DNA of 64,000 bases from Candidatus Omnitrophota bacterium (GCA_023818965.1 JAMWCD010000003.1:62001-126000), one strand, 5' to 3'; positions 1 through 8,370 are shown, numbered from the stretch's first letter. Notes: generated by a model not told the origin, from the sequence alone. Numbers and translations: made by a program.

Positions 1-599
1 CAAGTTCAATGAATTTAATGCTACAGTTTTGCAGGAATCTTGATTTTTCACATCAATCAATGCTTGTTAACTGCCTTGGACTGCTGAGAACCAAAAAGGA
101 TAAACTTGTGAGGCAAACAATATATTTCCCATTTTTATTGTTCGCTGCTGAAACAGGAAATATAGTTCTGTCTCCATGTGTTTTCAGTGAAACATTTTCC
201 TGCAAGGACTATAGATATTTTCCCTGGCCCACATTTGATGTTGGTCAGGACAATTTTCAACTTGATGAAAAATCTGTTCCTGAAATTCACAATGTCCCGT
301 ATCTTGATGTTTCGACCACTTACGATTCAGAAAAAAATTACCTCTGTATCATAACAGTCAACAGACATCCTGAAAAAAACATCACAGCAAAAATTCAACT
401 GAGGGAATTTGAACATAATGGTATTGTTTCTGTTGCAATTATCAATGGCCCTGCCATTGATGCAACAAATGATTTTGGTGGCGAAAGAATTGGTATTGAA
501 AGATTTCAGGAAAAAATAAAAAACAATGATTTTCAGTGGGATTTTCCTGTACATTCAATCACAATGCTAAAAATTCAGTTAAAAGACAAAAATGGTTAA
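1..599 (+). CDS. Alpha-L-arabinofuranosidase (GH51-like), C-terminal part only
   Basis: The gene is cut by the window edge: its frame is open from base 3, so neither start nor catalytic glutamates can be seen. The visible ~198 residues look like the end of a family 51 glycosidase: a helix with 'SMLVNCLG' where this family has its conserved LVN segment, then a beta-sandwich domain with 'VPYLDVSTTYD', 'ITVNRHPEK' and 'INGPAIDATNDF', the same order as in arabinofuranosidases. Such enzymes release terminal arabinose from arabinan or arabinoxylan. The stop overlaps the next gene by 8 bases, so the two are probably coupled. Family assignment is by pattern only; another clan GH-A enzyme with the same C-terminal sandwich is possible. 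Confidence 0.72.
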   Translation, partial: SSMNLMLQFCRNLDFSHQSMLVNCLGLLRTKKDKLVRQTIYFPFLLFAAETGNIVLSPCVFSETFSCKDYRYFPWPTFDVGQDNFQLDEKSVPEIHNVPYLDVSTTYDSEKNYLCIITVNRHPEKNITAKIQLREFEHNGIVSVAIINGPAIDATNDFGGERIGIERFQEKIKNNDFQWDFPVHSITMLKIQLKDKNG

Positions 600-1776
600 A
601 TTAAATGTTACCGTCATTGGTGGTGGAATGATTACAAGGCAGGTAATTCTTCCTACCATCATTCAAGAAAAGAAAAAGGGAAAAATTTCTTCCATTGTGG
701 TTGCATCAAGAACAAGAGATACCATTGAACAATTGATAAAATTGTTTCCTGACGTTAATATCAAGGGATATCCAGAAAAAGACCAGGACAGTCATGCATG
801 GAAAACCGCCATTAAAGAAACAGAAAAACCATCTATTATAATCATTGCAACTCCTGACGACCTTCATGCTGAAATGGCACTTTTTGCCATTGAACACAGC
901 CATCATGTTATTGTTCAAAAACCATTGTGCCTTACAGTCAATGATGCATACAATATTATGAACTCAGCAAAAGAAAAAGTCGTTTATGTTTTCACTGATT
1001 ACCATAAACGACATGATCTTTCATTGAGAGCGTGTCAGTATAAATACAGAAAAGGCGAAATGGGAGAGGTTCTTTGTGGTCATGCCTGGCATGAACAGAG
1101 AAGAGAGATTCCATTAAAATATTTCAGAAAATGGTGTGAAAAAAGTTCTCCATTTGAATACCTTGGTACACATTATATTGACATGTTTTACTTTATTACT
1201 GGTTTGAAGCCAGTAAAAGTGGTTGCCCAGGGACAGAAAAAACTTCTTGTTTCACACGGCATCAATGCCTTTGATTCATGCGAAGGCATGATTACCTGGA
1301 ACAATGGAGCAGTTTTATATCTTCAAACATCATGGATACTACCTGAAAAAAATCCATGTCTTTCAAATCAGGGCTTTCAAATTACCTGTACTGAGGGAGA
1401 ATTCAGGGCTGATAATGCTAACAGAAATTCAAATTTTTCAACAACAAAAGATGGTTATGAACTTTTCAATCCTTATTTCTTTAAACCATATCTTGACTGG
1501 AATTCCTTTGAAGATACAGAATATGCTGGATATGGTGCAGATAGCATTGTCCAGGCGATTGATGATTGCATCAAAATAACAGAACAAACGAAAAATCTGA
1601 ATAAAGAGCTGGCATTCGAAAAAAGACAAAAATTACTGTCTGAATTTGAAAAAACAAGACCACTACCGAACCAGGCAATTATTGGGGTTTCAGTAATTGA
1701 AGCAGGGAAAATGAGTATGATAAAAGAAGGAAAACCTGTTTTCCTTGATGATAAACTCTTCCCTCATTATGATTGA
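592..1776 (+). CDS. Gfo/Idh/MocA family oxidoreductase
   Basis: A 394-residue NAD(P)-dependent sugar or polyol dehydrogenase-like protein. The N-terminus is a Rossmann fold ('VTVIGGGMITRQ', residues ~5-16), then 'IIIIATPDDLHAEMA' and 'VQKPLCLT', where most relatives have EKP; the catalytic-domain motif 'GTHYIDMFYFITG' supplies the usual His. It starts 8 bases inside the arabinofuranosidase frame, with no clear Shine-Dalgarno site, so translation is probably coupled. Its 3' end overlaps the convergent URO-D gene by 10 bases. The EKP-to-QKP change keeps the lysine. Substrate is unknown; the neighbour suggests a pentose or oligosaccharide derivative (inference). Confidence 0.85.
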   Translation: MVKLNVTVIGGGMITRQVILPTIIQEKKKGKISSIVVASRTRDTIEQLIKLFPDVNIKGYPEKDQDSHAWKTAIKETEKPSIIIIATPDDLHAEMALFAIEHSHHVIVQKPLCLTVNDAYNIMNSAKEKVVYVFTDYHKRHDLSLRACQYKYRKGEMGEVLCGHAWHEQRREIPLKYFRKWCEKSSPFEYLGTHYIDMFYFITGLKPVKVVAQGQKKLLVSHGINAFDSCEGMITWNNGAVLYLQTSWILPEKNPCLSNQGFQITCTEGEFRADNANRNSNFSTTKDGYELFNPYFFKPYLDWNSFEDTEYAGYGADSIVQAIDDCIKITEQTKNLNKELAFEKRQKLLSEFEKTRPLPNQAIIGVSVIEAGKMSMIKEGKPVFLDDKLFPHYD

Positions 1777-2969
1777 AATTGTTTCACTGCCTCATACATT
1801 GCCATGATATTTTCTGGTGGAACATCCGGCTGTATATTATGAATCTGACAAAAAACAAATCCACCACCTGAATAAAGTTTTCCAATACACTGTCTCACAT
1901 GCTGTTTTACTTTTTCTACTGAGGCATAAGGAAGGATATGCTGCGTATCACAGCCACCACCCCAGAAAGTAATATCCCTGCCAAATTCCTTTTTCAATTT
2001 TTCAATCTCCATATTCTTTGCTGTAAATTGCACTGGATTAAGAATATCAACGCCAATTTCAATCAAATCAGGAATAATATCATAAATAGAACCATCTGAA
2101 TGAAGAAAAAGGAAAACCCCTGATTTTTTTATGTACTCGTACAGTTTTTTGTGATATGGCTTGACAAGTTTTCTATAAAGGTCAGGCGAGATTTGAAGTG
2201 CTTCCTGGGTGCCAAGGTCATCATTCACATTTACAATTTGCACATACGGACACACAAATTTCCTAAATTTTTCAAATCTTTTGATATATGCATCAACAAG
2301 GTGTTCCATAATACATTGTGCAATTTCAGGTTGCATGACTAAATCAATCATAAATTGCTCAAAACCACGGAGAAGTTGTCCTCCCATAAAAACATGCACA
2401 GCAAAATTTACCATCAAGGCATATTCAGTATTCTCATACAGATACTTTGCCTTTTTTCCGAGGTCTTCAATTGTTTCATCAGCAAAAAATGGCCAGTCAA
2501 AATTTTCAAAAATTTCCTGTTTTGACTCAATATCCCTTATTGTTTTTGCATCAGCAAGAGGAAAAATTACTGGTTCGAAATACCATGAATTTGAAGGCCT
2601 TTTTGCAATAATGTCACCTGCCTCATTAAAAACAATCTCAGAACCATCTTTTTGTTGAAGCACATTCCATCTTTCAGGTATCTCACACTCTGATTCATCA
2701 GGTAGTATTGCTTTCTTCCAGTGGAAAGGTTCAGGAAAAACAGGCAGAACATCTCCACCAGCAATTTTCAATATTTCCTTTTCAACAATTGCCACCTGCT
2801 GGTAAGGATCAAAAATACGCGTTTTCCCATTTTTTATACCAAGGAATTTTTTTAACCTGTTATAGGCAGGCGCAGTAATACCTGTTGAATCCATACCACC
2901 AAGGTCAACAGGTATTCTATCGGACTGTTTATGTTTCAGGGCACTGATAATCCTTTCCCTTGATGTCAT
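1767..2969 (-). CDS. Uroporphyrinogen decarboxylase (URO-D) family protein, methyltransferase-like
   Basis: A 400-residue protein of the URO-D superfamily, in the MtaA/CmuA-like branch rather than true HemE. Supporting features are the N-terminus 'MTSRERIISALKHKQSDRIP', a His in 'FLHSDGSIYDIIPDLIEIG', 'FWGGGCDTQHILP' and the C-terminal 'IHNIQPDVPPENI'. Enzymes of this branch move methyl groups between corrinoids and thiols, but many copies next to Gfo/Idh/MocA genes in PVC-type bacteria have no known role. No corrinoid protein is encoded nearby, so a methyltransferase role is only inference. It overlaps the upstream oxidoreductase by ATGA (2966-2969), so the two form one operon. Confidence 0.82.
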   Translation of the reverse strand: MTSRERIISALKHKQSDRIPVDLGGMDSTGITAPAYNRLKKFLGIKNGKTRIFDPYQQVAIVEKEILKIAGGDVLPVFPEPFHWKKAILPDESECEIPERWNVLQQKDGSEIVFNEAGDIIAKRPSNSWYFEPVIFPLADAKTIRDIESKQEIFENFDWPFFADETIEDLGKKAKYLYENTEYALMVNFAVHVFMGGQLLRGFEQFMIDLVMQPEIAQCIMEHLVDAYIKRFEKFRKFVCPYVQIVNVNDDLGTQEALQISPDLYRKLVKPYHKKLYEYIKKSGVFLFLHSDGSIYDIIPDLIEIGVDILNPVQFTAKNMEIEKLKKEFGRDITFWGGGCDTQHILPYASVEKVKQHVRQCIGKLYSGGGFVFCQIHNIQPDVPPENIMAMYEAVKQFQS

Positions 2970-4168
2970 GGCATTTTTACTTCAAAAAATTGCCTTTTTT
3001 CAGCAGATTCTCTTGCCCATAAACATGTCAGGGCACTGATTATGCCAGCACTGAGTGGTGAACGTGATGGCTTTCTTTCCTTCATTGCCATTAAAAAATC
3101 AAATACAAGTTCCCTGTCTCCACCAAAATGTGGCATCTCCCCGGTAAATTCAATGGTCTCAACAATCGGGGTAACATGGTCATACACAAGGATTGTTTTA
3201 CGATACCAGTCAAAATCAATCGTACCCTTATATCCATATAATCTTGCACCACGTCTTCCAACCTTTTGGTTTCTGACAAAGAAATTCTGGGTATAACTTA
3301 CCTGCACACCATTGTCAAGTTCAATCAAAGCATTTCCACTATCTTCATTTTTTATTTCCTTTGAAAACATGCATTTCTGCCAGTCATTCCAGTCAACCTT
3401 TTCTCCTCTGAACCTTTTATAAAACAGATTAAATGGACTTTCAATACAATCCATCTTTTCATCGCAGTCCTTGCATAATAAATCAAATGGTTTATCCCTT
3501 TTACCGTAAATTCTCTGGGAATTCATTGCAGCAATCATTTTTGGTTTTCTTCCTGTGAGGTAAAAAATATAATCGAAGTCATGGGTTGCCTTTTGCAGGA
3601 AAAGTCCCCCAACCTCATGATAGTTTCTGTACCAGGTATTAAAATAAACAGAGCCATAGGGCACATCATTCCATGCAACCACATGTTCCACACTACCAAT
3701 TCTTCCTGAATCAATAATCTGTTTTACCTTTTGTGCCATTGATGAAAGTCGCAGAGGAAAAGAAACAACCACAGGTGCAGTGACATTCTGAAATGTTTTT
3801 TCCAGTGTTTTCAGTTGTTCAAAAGTGATTGCAACAGGTTTTTCTAAAAAAAGTGGTAAATTCCTTTTTGCAACCTTGCATGCCATTTCAGTGTGAAGAT
3901 AACATCTTGTTCCAATCATAACACCATCAAGATCAACACTATCAAGCATTTCATCAGCAGAGACAAAATACTTTGTGTCCTGCATTAATTCAAGGTCAAT
4001 CTTTCTTCTACCATAAACTCCTTCTTTTTGTTCTCTCACTGCCTTTTCAATTTCCTCTGCTGCAGGGTCAGCAATTGCTGCAATTTTATAGGGAATTGAA
4101 AATTCCTTCATTGCTGATGCCATATGTGATACACGAAGACCAAAACCAATAATTCCAACTTTTAACAT
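2966..4168 (-). CDS. Gfo/Idh/MocA family oxidoreductase with a Cys-rich insert
   Basis: A 400-residue Rossmann-fold dehydrogenase ('VGIIGFGLRVSHM' near residue 3, 'EKPVAIT' with the catalytic Lys, 'ATHDFDYIFYLTG'). The frame extends upstream to a TTG at 4225, but an AGGAGG site lies just before the ATG at 4168 and the likely promoter lies between the two, so 4168 is chosen. In the middle is 'CKDCDEKMDCIES', three cysteines in ten residues followed by a fourth; this could bind a metal or be structural. It is first in a two-gene operon with the URO-D protein. Substrate unknown. Confidence 0.83.
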   Translation of the reverse strand: MLKVGIIGFGLRVSHMASAMKEFSIPYKIAAIADPAAEEIEKAVREQKEGVYGRRKIDLELMQDTKYFVSADEMLDSVDLDGVMIGTRCYLHTEMACKVAKRNLPLFLEKPVAITFEQLKTLEKTFQNVTAPVVVSFPLRLSSMAQKVKQIIDSGRIGSVEHVVAWNDVPYGSVYFNTWYRNYHEVGGLFLQKATHDFDYIFYLTGRKPKMIAAMNSQRIYGKRDKPFDLLCKDCDEKMDCIESPFNLFYKRFRGEKVDWNDWQKCMFSKEIKNEDSGNALIELDNGVQVSYTQNFFVRNQKVGRRGARLYGYKGTIDFDWYRKTILVYDHVTPIVETIEFTGEMPHFGGDRELVFDFLMAMKERKPSRSPLSAGIISALTCLWARESAEKRQFFEVKMP

Positions 4169-4190
4169 AGTTCCTCCTTTTTTTCTGCAT

Positions 4191-4218
4191 ATTGTATCAT
4201 ATGAATAAAGATGTTCAA
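4191..4218 (-). promoter_or_regulatory. Sigma-70-type promoter of the oxidoreductase/URO-D operon
   Basis: On the minus strand TTGAAC (4213-4218) and TACAAT (4191-4196) are 16 bp apart, about 22 bp ahead of the ATG at 4168. It is divergent to the parA promoter. Motif match only. Confidence 0.5.
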
Positions 4219-4245
4219 GAATCAAATTTTTTCAGGGGACAGTTC

Positions 4246-4274
4246 TTGACTTTTTACCATTTTACCATTATACT
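4246..4274 (+). promoter_or_regulatory. parA promoter, predicted leaderless transcript
   Basis: TTGACT (4246-4251) and TATACT (4269-4274) are exactly 17 bp apart. A start seven bases beyond the -10 falls on the A of the parA ATG (4281), and no ribosome-binding site is present, so the mRNA should begin at or next to the start codon. The spacer contains the direct repeat 'TTTTACCA' twice, which could be an operator for ParA or its small partner (inference). Confidence 0.65.
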
Positions 4275-4280
4275 GTTTTC

Positions 4281-5075
4281 ATGGCAATTATTTACTCAGT
4301 AACAAATCAAAAAGGTGGTGTAGGAAAAACAACAACCTGCTTGTGTCTTGGTGCAGCGATTGCTGAAAGTGGATACAAAGTATTACTTGTTGATTTTGAC
4401 CCTCAGGCAGGACTGACAGTTTGCCTTGGACTTGATCCTGATTCATTTTCAACAACAATCTATGATTCGCTTCTTAACTGTGAACAAACTCCTTTGAAAA
4501 ATGTCATTATCAATACAAAAATTCAAAACCTTGACCTTGTTCCTTCAAATCTTGACCTTGCAGGTGCAGAAGGAGAATTGATTGGTGAGATTGGATGGGA
4601 TAGAAACCTTAAGGATGCCCTGTCCCTTGTGAAAAATGACTATGATTTTATTTTTATTGATTGTCCTCCAAGTTTAGGAGTTTTGACAACAAATGCACTC
4701 ATCTGTGCTGATACTGTCATTGTTCCTGTACAAACAGAATATCTTGCACTCAGAGGTCTTAAACAACTGGGTAACATCATTACAAAAGTAAGGAAAAAAG
4801 GAAATCCTGATTTAAAAAGAAGAATTTTAAGAACAATGCACAACAAAAGAACACTTCATTCAAAAGAAGTGGTTGAAGAACTTGAAAAAATTTTTCCTGA
4901 TGAGATTTTCAAAACAATCATTAAACGAACAGTGAAATTTGCTGATGCATCCCTGGCTGGAATGCCTGTGATTTTTTATGCAAAAAATTCTGAAGCAGCA
5001 GAATCATACAGAAATCTTGCAAAGGAGGTGATTGAAGATGCCAAAAAGACCATCGCTGAAAGGAAGAGGAGTTGA
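4281..5075 (+). CDS. parA: ParA-family partition ATPase
   Basis: A 264-residue Walker-type ATPase of the ParA/Soj/MinD class. The deviant Walker A motif 'KGGVGKTT' is at residues 11-18, followed by 'LLVDFDPQAG' (Walker A') and 'FIFIDCPPSLG' (Walker B). The protein starts directly with the fold and has no N-terminal DNA-binding helix-turn-helix, as in chromosomal Soj and type Ib plasmid ParA. Such proteins bind DNA non-specifically and move a partner-bound cargo or centromere. No parB is beside it; instead a small ribbon-helix-helix protein overlaps its end by 38 bases. Cargo could be chromosome, plasmid-derived or a protein cluster; the sequence does not decide. Confidence 0.9.
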   Translation: MAIIYSVTNQKGGVGKTTTCLCLGAAIAESGYKVLLVDFDPQAGLTVCLGLDPDSFSTTIYDSLLNCEQTPLKNVIINTKIQNLDLVPSNLDLAGAEGELIGEIGWDRNLKDALSLVKNDYDFIFIDCPPSLGVLTTNALICADTVIVPVQTEYLALRGLKQLGNIITKVRKKGNPDLKRRILRTMHNKRTLHSKEVVEELEKIFPDEIFKTIIKRTVKFADASLAGMPVIFYAKNSEAAESYRNLAKEVIEDAKKTIAERKRS

Positions 5076-5319
5076 AATTTTTCTTGGCAGTTCAGAAAAA
5101 CCAGAAACAAAAAAACAACAGGAAAAAGGTAAAGCGACTTTTTATTTTCCTAAACAACTGCTTTCAGAACTTGATGAAGCTTGGTTTATCTTGAGAAGAA
5201 TCAACAGGAAAATCAAAAAATCTGATATTGTCCAGGCATCTCTTGAAATCACATTACAGGGTATAAAAGAAGGGAAAAAAGATAGTCCTCTCATTGACTA
5301 TTTCAAAAAGGAAAAATGA
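5038..5319 (+). CDS. Small ribbon-helix-helix-like partner of ParA
   Basis: A 93-residue basic protein. The first ~35 residues look disordered ('PKRPSLKGRGVEIF', 'KPETKKQQEK'); residues ~36-80 fit a ribbon-helix-helix fold: a strand 'KATFYFPKQLL', helix 'SELDEAWFILRRI' and helix 'SDIVQASLEITLQGI'. An AGGAGG site lies nine bases before the ATG at 5038; an in-frame TTG six bases earlier is less likely. Overlap with parA means coupled translation. The unfolded basic tail plus RHH layout resembles plasmid centromere-binding adaptors such as ParG, which stimulate their ParA through the tail. Assignment as the ParA partner is inference from position and fold. Confidence 0.7.
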   Translation: MPKRPSLKGRGVEIFLGSSEKPETKKQQEKGKATFYFPKQLLSELDEAWFILRRINRKIKKSDIVQASLEITLQGIKEGKKDSPLIDYFKKEK

Positions 5320-5345
5320 TATCTGCATTTTGTTTATTTTTATCT

Positions 5346-5374
5346 GGAACAAAAATCACCTGCCTTCTGTCTAA
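5346..5374 (+). promoter_or_regulatory. Possible ECF-type autoregulated promoter
   Basis: GGAAC (5346-5350) and GTCTAA (5369-5374) are 18 bp apart, close to the sigma-E type consensus (GGAACTT and GTCTAA). It lies directly before an ECF sigma gene, where self-activation is usual. If used, the transcript would start near 5381, downstream of the first ATG (5374), and the Met codon at 5395 would be the true start. Motif match only, with a spacing slightly longer than the E. coli consensus. Confidence 0.45.
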
Positions 5375-5952
5375 TGAACAATAAAGACAATAATATGGAT
5401 GATGAGATTCTTGTAAAGAAAATTCAACAGGAAAATGACATGTACGCCTTTGAAATTCTTGTAAAAAGATATCAGGAGAAAATTTACAATATCTGCTACA
5501 GATTTATGGGAGATCGACAGGAGGCATTTGATTGCGCACAGGATACATTTGTCAAAATATATGAAAACATCAAATCCTTCAAACATCTTTCTTCTTTTTC
5601 AACATGGTCTTATAGAATAGCAGTTAACACATGTAAAAATCGTCTTTCGTCATGGCAGTATCAGAGAATGAAAAAAACCTTTTCACTTGGAGAAAAGTCC
5701 TCTGATATCCAGAACAATGATTCACCTGCACAGAACCTTGAAAAACTGCGAATTCAAGAAATGGTTCAAAAAGCAATTGATGCACTGCCTTTCGATTGTA
5801 AAGAGATGATTATTCTAAGAGACATTCAACAATTCTCCTATGAAGAAATTGTGAAAATTACAGGTCTTCCACTGGGTACAGTAAAGTCAAAAATTGCAAG
5901 AGCACGTGAAAAACTTAAGGAAATACTGGAGAATTTAAGACATGGATTGTAA
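5374..5952 (+). CDS. ECF-family RNA polymerase sigma factor
   Basis: Up to 192 residues, typical length for an ECF sigma factor. Region 2 is clear ('AFEILVKRYQEKIYNICYRF', then 'DCAQDTFVKIYENI' and 'STWSYRIAVNTCKNRL'), and region 4 follows ('ALPFDCKEMIILRDIQQFSY', 'GLPLGTVKSKIARAREKL'). It directs RNA polymerase to a small regulon, released by signal-dependent loss of its anti-sigma partner, encoded next with an 11-base overlap. Two starts are possible: ATG 5374 (listed) or ATG 5395 (MDDEILVKK), which matches the usual start of the family and the predicted promoter better. No strong ribosome-binding site precedes either. Confidence 0.9.
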   Translation: MNNKDNNMDDEILVKKIQQENDMYAFEILVKRYQEKIYNICYRFMGDRQEAFDCAQDTFVKIYENIKSFKHLSSFSTWSYRIAVNTCKNRLSSWQYQRMKKTFSLGEKSSDIQNNDSPAQNLEKLRIQEMVQKAIDALPFDCKEMIILRDIQQFSYEEIVKITGLPLGTVKSKIARAREKLKEILENLRHGL

Positions 5953-6844
5953 AGATATACGAAAAAAGTTTTCTGATTACATTGACCATAATGTCTCTGA
6001 AAAAGAAAAAAAGGATATCCAGGAACATCTTGATATTTGCATCAAATGTTCTAATGAACTGGAAATGATGAAAAAAACACTGGAAATGGTTAGAAATCTT
6101 CCTGCTCTTTCTGCTCCTGATGGACTTATAGATAACGTGATAGAAAAAATTCATCAACATCAGTCAAAAAAGGCAAAAATCACCCTGGTACTTTCCAAAA
6201 TTGCTTTTGCTGAAATCATTGCGCTGGTAATTGTAATGGGATTGAAACATTATTTTCCGGAAAAAAACGTCACTATACCGGTTCAGGAAAAACAACAACT
6301 TATTGCAGGTAAATCTGAGTCAGGTGAAACAAAAATACAACCTTTTGAAATTATTAAAAAAACAGAGAAAAAGAGTCAACTGGCTCTGAAAACACAACAA
6401 AGTTATAGCCCGATTCAACATGAAAGAGAAGATCAATTGATTACAATTGAAATTGCAAAGAAATCTCCTGAAAAAGAAGTTTTTGTGCCACTGTTCCGGG
6501 CAGAAAAAGAATTTGGTGACAGGACAAATGAAAAAACATTAAAAGAGGAGAAATCCATAGCACAACCATCGTTACAAACAAAAAGATTTGTTGCAAATGA
6601 ACAAATCAATGTTGAATCTGAAATTTTAAAACAGATTACAATGGAAGAAGGAAAAATTCTTTCAGATAAGGAAATTTCTGATACAGAAGTATCCCGCGTT
6701 ATTACGGTTGAAATAAAAAAGGAAAACTACAGAAACATGATTGAGCAATTGAATCAAAAGTTTGAGATAAAAAATTATTCATCCATCAAAGATATTGAAT
6801 CTCCTGAAACCAGTATCAAAATTCAATTTCAAATTTTCAAATAA
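5942..6844 (+). CDS. Zinc-type (ZAS) anti-sigma factor, membrane-anchored
   Basis: A 300-residue protein whose first 40 residues carry the ZAS zinc site: Cys3, then His29-x3-Cys33-x2-Cys36. Such domains hold the sigma factor inactive. One membrane span is predicted at about residues 80-103 ('LVLSKIAFAEIIALVIVMG'), so residues ~105-300 would lie outside; that part is Lys/Glu-rich with no fold I recognise. The 11-base overlap with the sigma gene ensures balanced synthesis. The outer part is presumably the sensor; the signal is unknown. The 3' end overlaps the convergent LysE gene by 8 bases. Confidence 0.85.
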   Translation: MDCKDIRKKFSDYIDHNVSEKEKKDIQEHLDICIKCSNELEMMKKTLEMVRNLPALSAPDGLIDNVIEKIHQHQSKKAKITLVLSKIAFAEIIALVIVMGLKHYFPEKNVTIPVQEKQQLIAGKSESGETKIQPFEIIKKTEKKSQLALKTQQSYSPIQHEREDQLITIEIAKKSPEKEVFVPLFRAEKEFGDRTNEKTLKEEKSIAQPSLQTKRFVANEQINVESEILKQITMEEGKILSDKEISDTEVSRVITVEIKKENYRNMIEQLNQKFEIKNYSSIKDIESPETSIKIQFQIFK

Positions 6845-7457
6845 GTGTTTTCACCACAAGAAAAATACCAAAACCCATCAAAAACAAAGCACATCCAGTA
6901 TTAATAACTTTATAGACCAATGGTGGGATTTTCTTTTTTCCTTTGCTGATTGAATATGAAACAAAACTGTACCAGGAAAAATCTGCAATAATATGACCAA
7001 CAAAAAAAGCTGCAACACCAGATAAACCGCGCGGAAGAGCAATGGAAAGATAGGCAAGACCAATTGTCAGCCACCATATGGTCCAGTATGGATTTAAAAA
7101 ACTGACGATAATACCACTAAAAATTGATTGTCCCTTCATTCGGGATGAATCTGCCTGTATCACAAAATCAGATTTCAGTTTTTTAAACATCAACACTGCC
7201 ATCAACACAAGTACACTTCCTCCGATAATTCCAAGGATGTTTGAAATCAAAGGTTGTTTTAAATAGGTTCCAAAACCAGCAATAAGTAAAACGACCATAA
7301 TAAATTCAAGGATAGAATGGCCTGCAATCAAAAGAGGTCCTTCCATTGCCCCATAATTGATTGACCTTGTTACTGTCACAGCAAGAAGTGGACCGGGACT
7401 TACTGCCCCTGATAAAGCAACAACAAAGGAACTGGCAGCAATTGTAAACAGATTCAT
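6837..7457 (-). CDS. LysE/RhtB family exporter
   Basis: A 206-residue membrane protein with about six hydrophobic segments. The N-terminus contains 'ALSGAVSPGPLLAVTVTRSI', the family signature around the first helix; 'GAMEGPLLIAGHSILEF' follows, and a later segment has 'SFLNPYWTIWWLTIGLAY', also typical. Relatives export basic or neutral amino acids or small metabolites. It starts one base inside the stop of the sugar isomerase gene (TAATG), so the two are co-transcribed. The pairing gives no hint at substrate. Family call is strong, substrate unknown. Confidence 0.85.
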   Translation of the reverse strand: MNLFTIAASSFVVALSGAVSPGPLLAVTVTRSINYGAMEGPLLIAGHSILEFIMVVLLIAGFGTYLKQPLISNILGIIGGSVLVLMAVLMFKKLKSDFVIQADSSRMKGQSIFSGIIVSFLNPYWTIWWLTIGLAYLSIALPRGLSGVAAFFVGHIIADFSWYSFVSYSISKGKKKIPPLVYKVINTGCALFLMGFGIFLVVKTLI

Positions 7458-8254
7458 TACAGAAGATAACTTTTTAGCACTTTTATATCATGGGGTAAAA
7501 CAATATCTGGTTCCCATGCATTAATATATTCGCCAGATAGATACCCATGATAATTCAAATCCTTAAGAAGTTTCACAGCTGTCTTATAAGGAATTTCTCC
7601 TTCTCCCATTAAAGTTAGTTTCACATTCCTATTTTCGTCATAAATACCATCATGGATATGACAGTGTTCAACATAATCCTTTACCAGATCAAATGCTTCC
7701 TTGATTGTCATATTCTTCGTAAATGGATGCATAATATCCCAGTTAATTCTAACATGCGGGTTGTTTGCAATTTTCACCGCAGCCACAGCAACATCAGCCC
7801 TTGAAAAGAAGTCATGGGTCTCAAGGCACAAAAATACTCGATTTTTTTCTGCATACTCACCAACTAAACCAAGGCACTCTCCGACAATCTTTGTTGCATC
7901 CTCCACACTGATTTCTTTATCAGGTACTCCACCAAATACTCTGATTCTTTTTACCCCAATATCTGCTGCGAGGTCAATAAAGGCACGTGTTAGTTGAATA
8001 CTCTCTTTTCTTTTTTTCTCATCAGTAAAACAATATCTCAGAGATGTCGCAATACATGCACATTCAATACCACTATCCTCAAAAATTCTTTTTATTTCTT
8101 TTCTCTTTTCCTTTCCTGTTTCAATTTCAATACCATGGTTATGCTGTGCCTGTGCACGCGGTTCAACCCCATCATATCCATATTTTCTTGCATAGTCCAG
8201 AAATTCAGAGAGACTTGCCTGCGGACACGAAAAACTCATAAAAGAAAATTTCAT
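7457..8254 (-). CDS. Sugar phosphate isomerase/epimerase, xylose isomerase-like TIM barrel
   Basis: A 265-residue member of the AP endonuclease 2 superfamily. The start 'MKFSFMSFSCPQASLSEFLD' gives the first strand; likely metal ligands are Glu in 'CLETHDFF', Asp in 'INWDIMHP', His in 'HCHIHDGI' and Glu in 'LSGEYINAW', the usual E-D-H-E set of divalent-metal isomerases. It probably interconverts a keto sugar or inositol derivative. An AGGAG site precedes the ATG, and TATAAC with an upstream TG (extended -10) lies at 8266-8271. First gene of a two-gene operon with the LysE exporter. Confidence 0.82.
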   Translation of the reverse strand: MKFSFMSFSCPQASLSEFLDYARKYGYDGVEPRAQAQHNHGIEIETGKEKRKEIKRIFEDSGIECACIATSLRYCFTDEKKRKESIQLTRAFIDLAADIGVKRIRVFGGVPDKEISVEDATKIVGECLGLVGEYAEKNRVFLCLETHDFFSRADVAVAAVKIANNPHVRINWDIMHPFTKNMTIKEAFDLVKDYVEHCHIHDGIYDENRNVKLTLMGEGEIPYKTAVKLLKDLNYHGYLSGEYINAWEPDIVLPHDIKVLKSYLL

Positions 8255-8370
8255 CTTGACTCCTTGTTATAACAAAAATCTTACCACAATTTCACTGAAC
8301 CAGAAATTCGAGAATTTTCACCAGAATATTATACATTAGCAGCACACATATATCCAGAACCAGAGGGGTA

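Noticed and set aside
2209-2658. A 149-codon plus-strand frame inside the URO-D gene.
   Set aside because: It is the antisense shadow of a well-supported gene.
4169-4225. N-terminal extension of the oxidoreductase from a TTG codon.
   Set aside because: It would begin upstream of the predicted promoter, and AGGAGG precedes the internal ATG.
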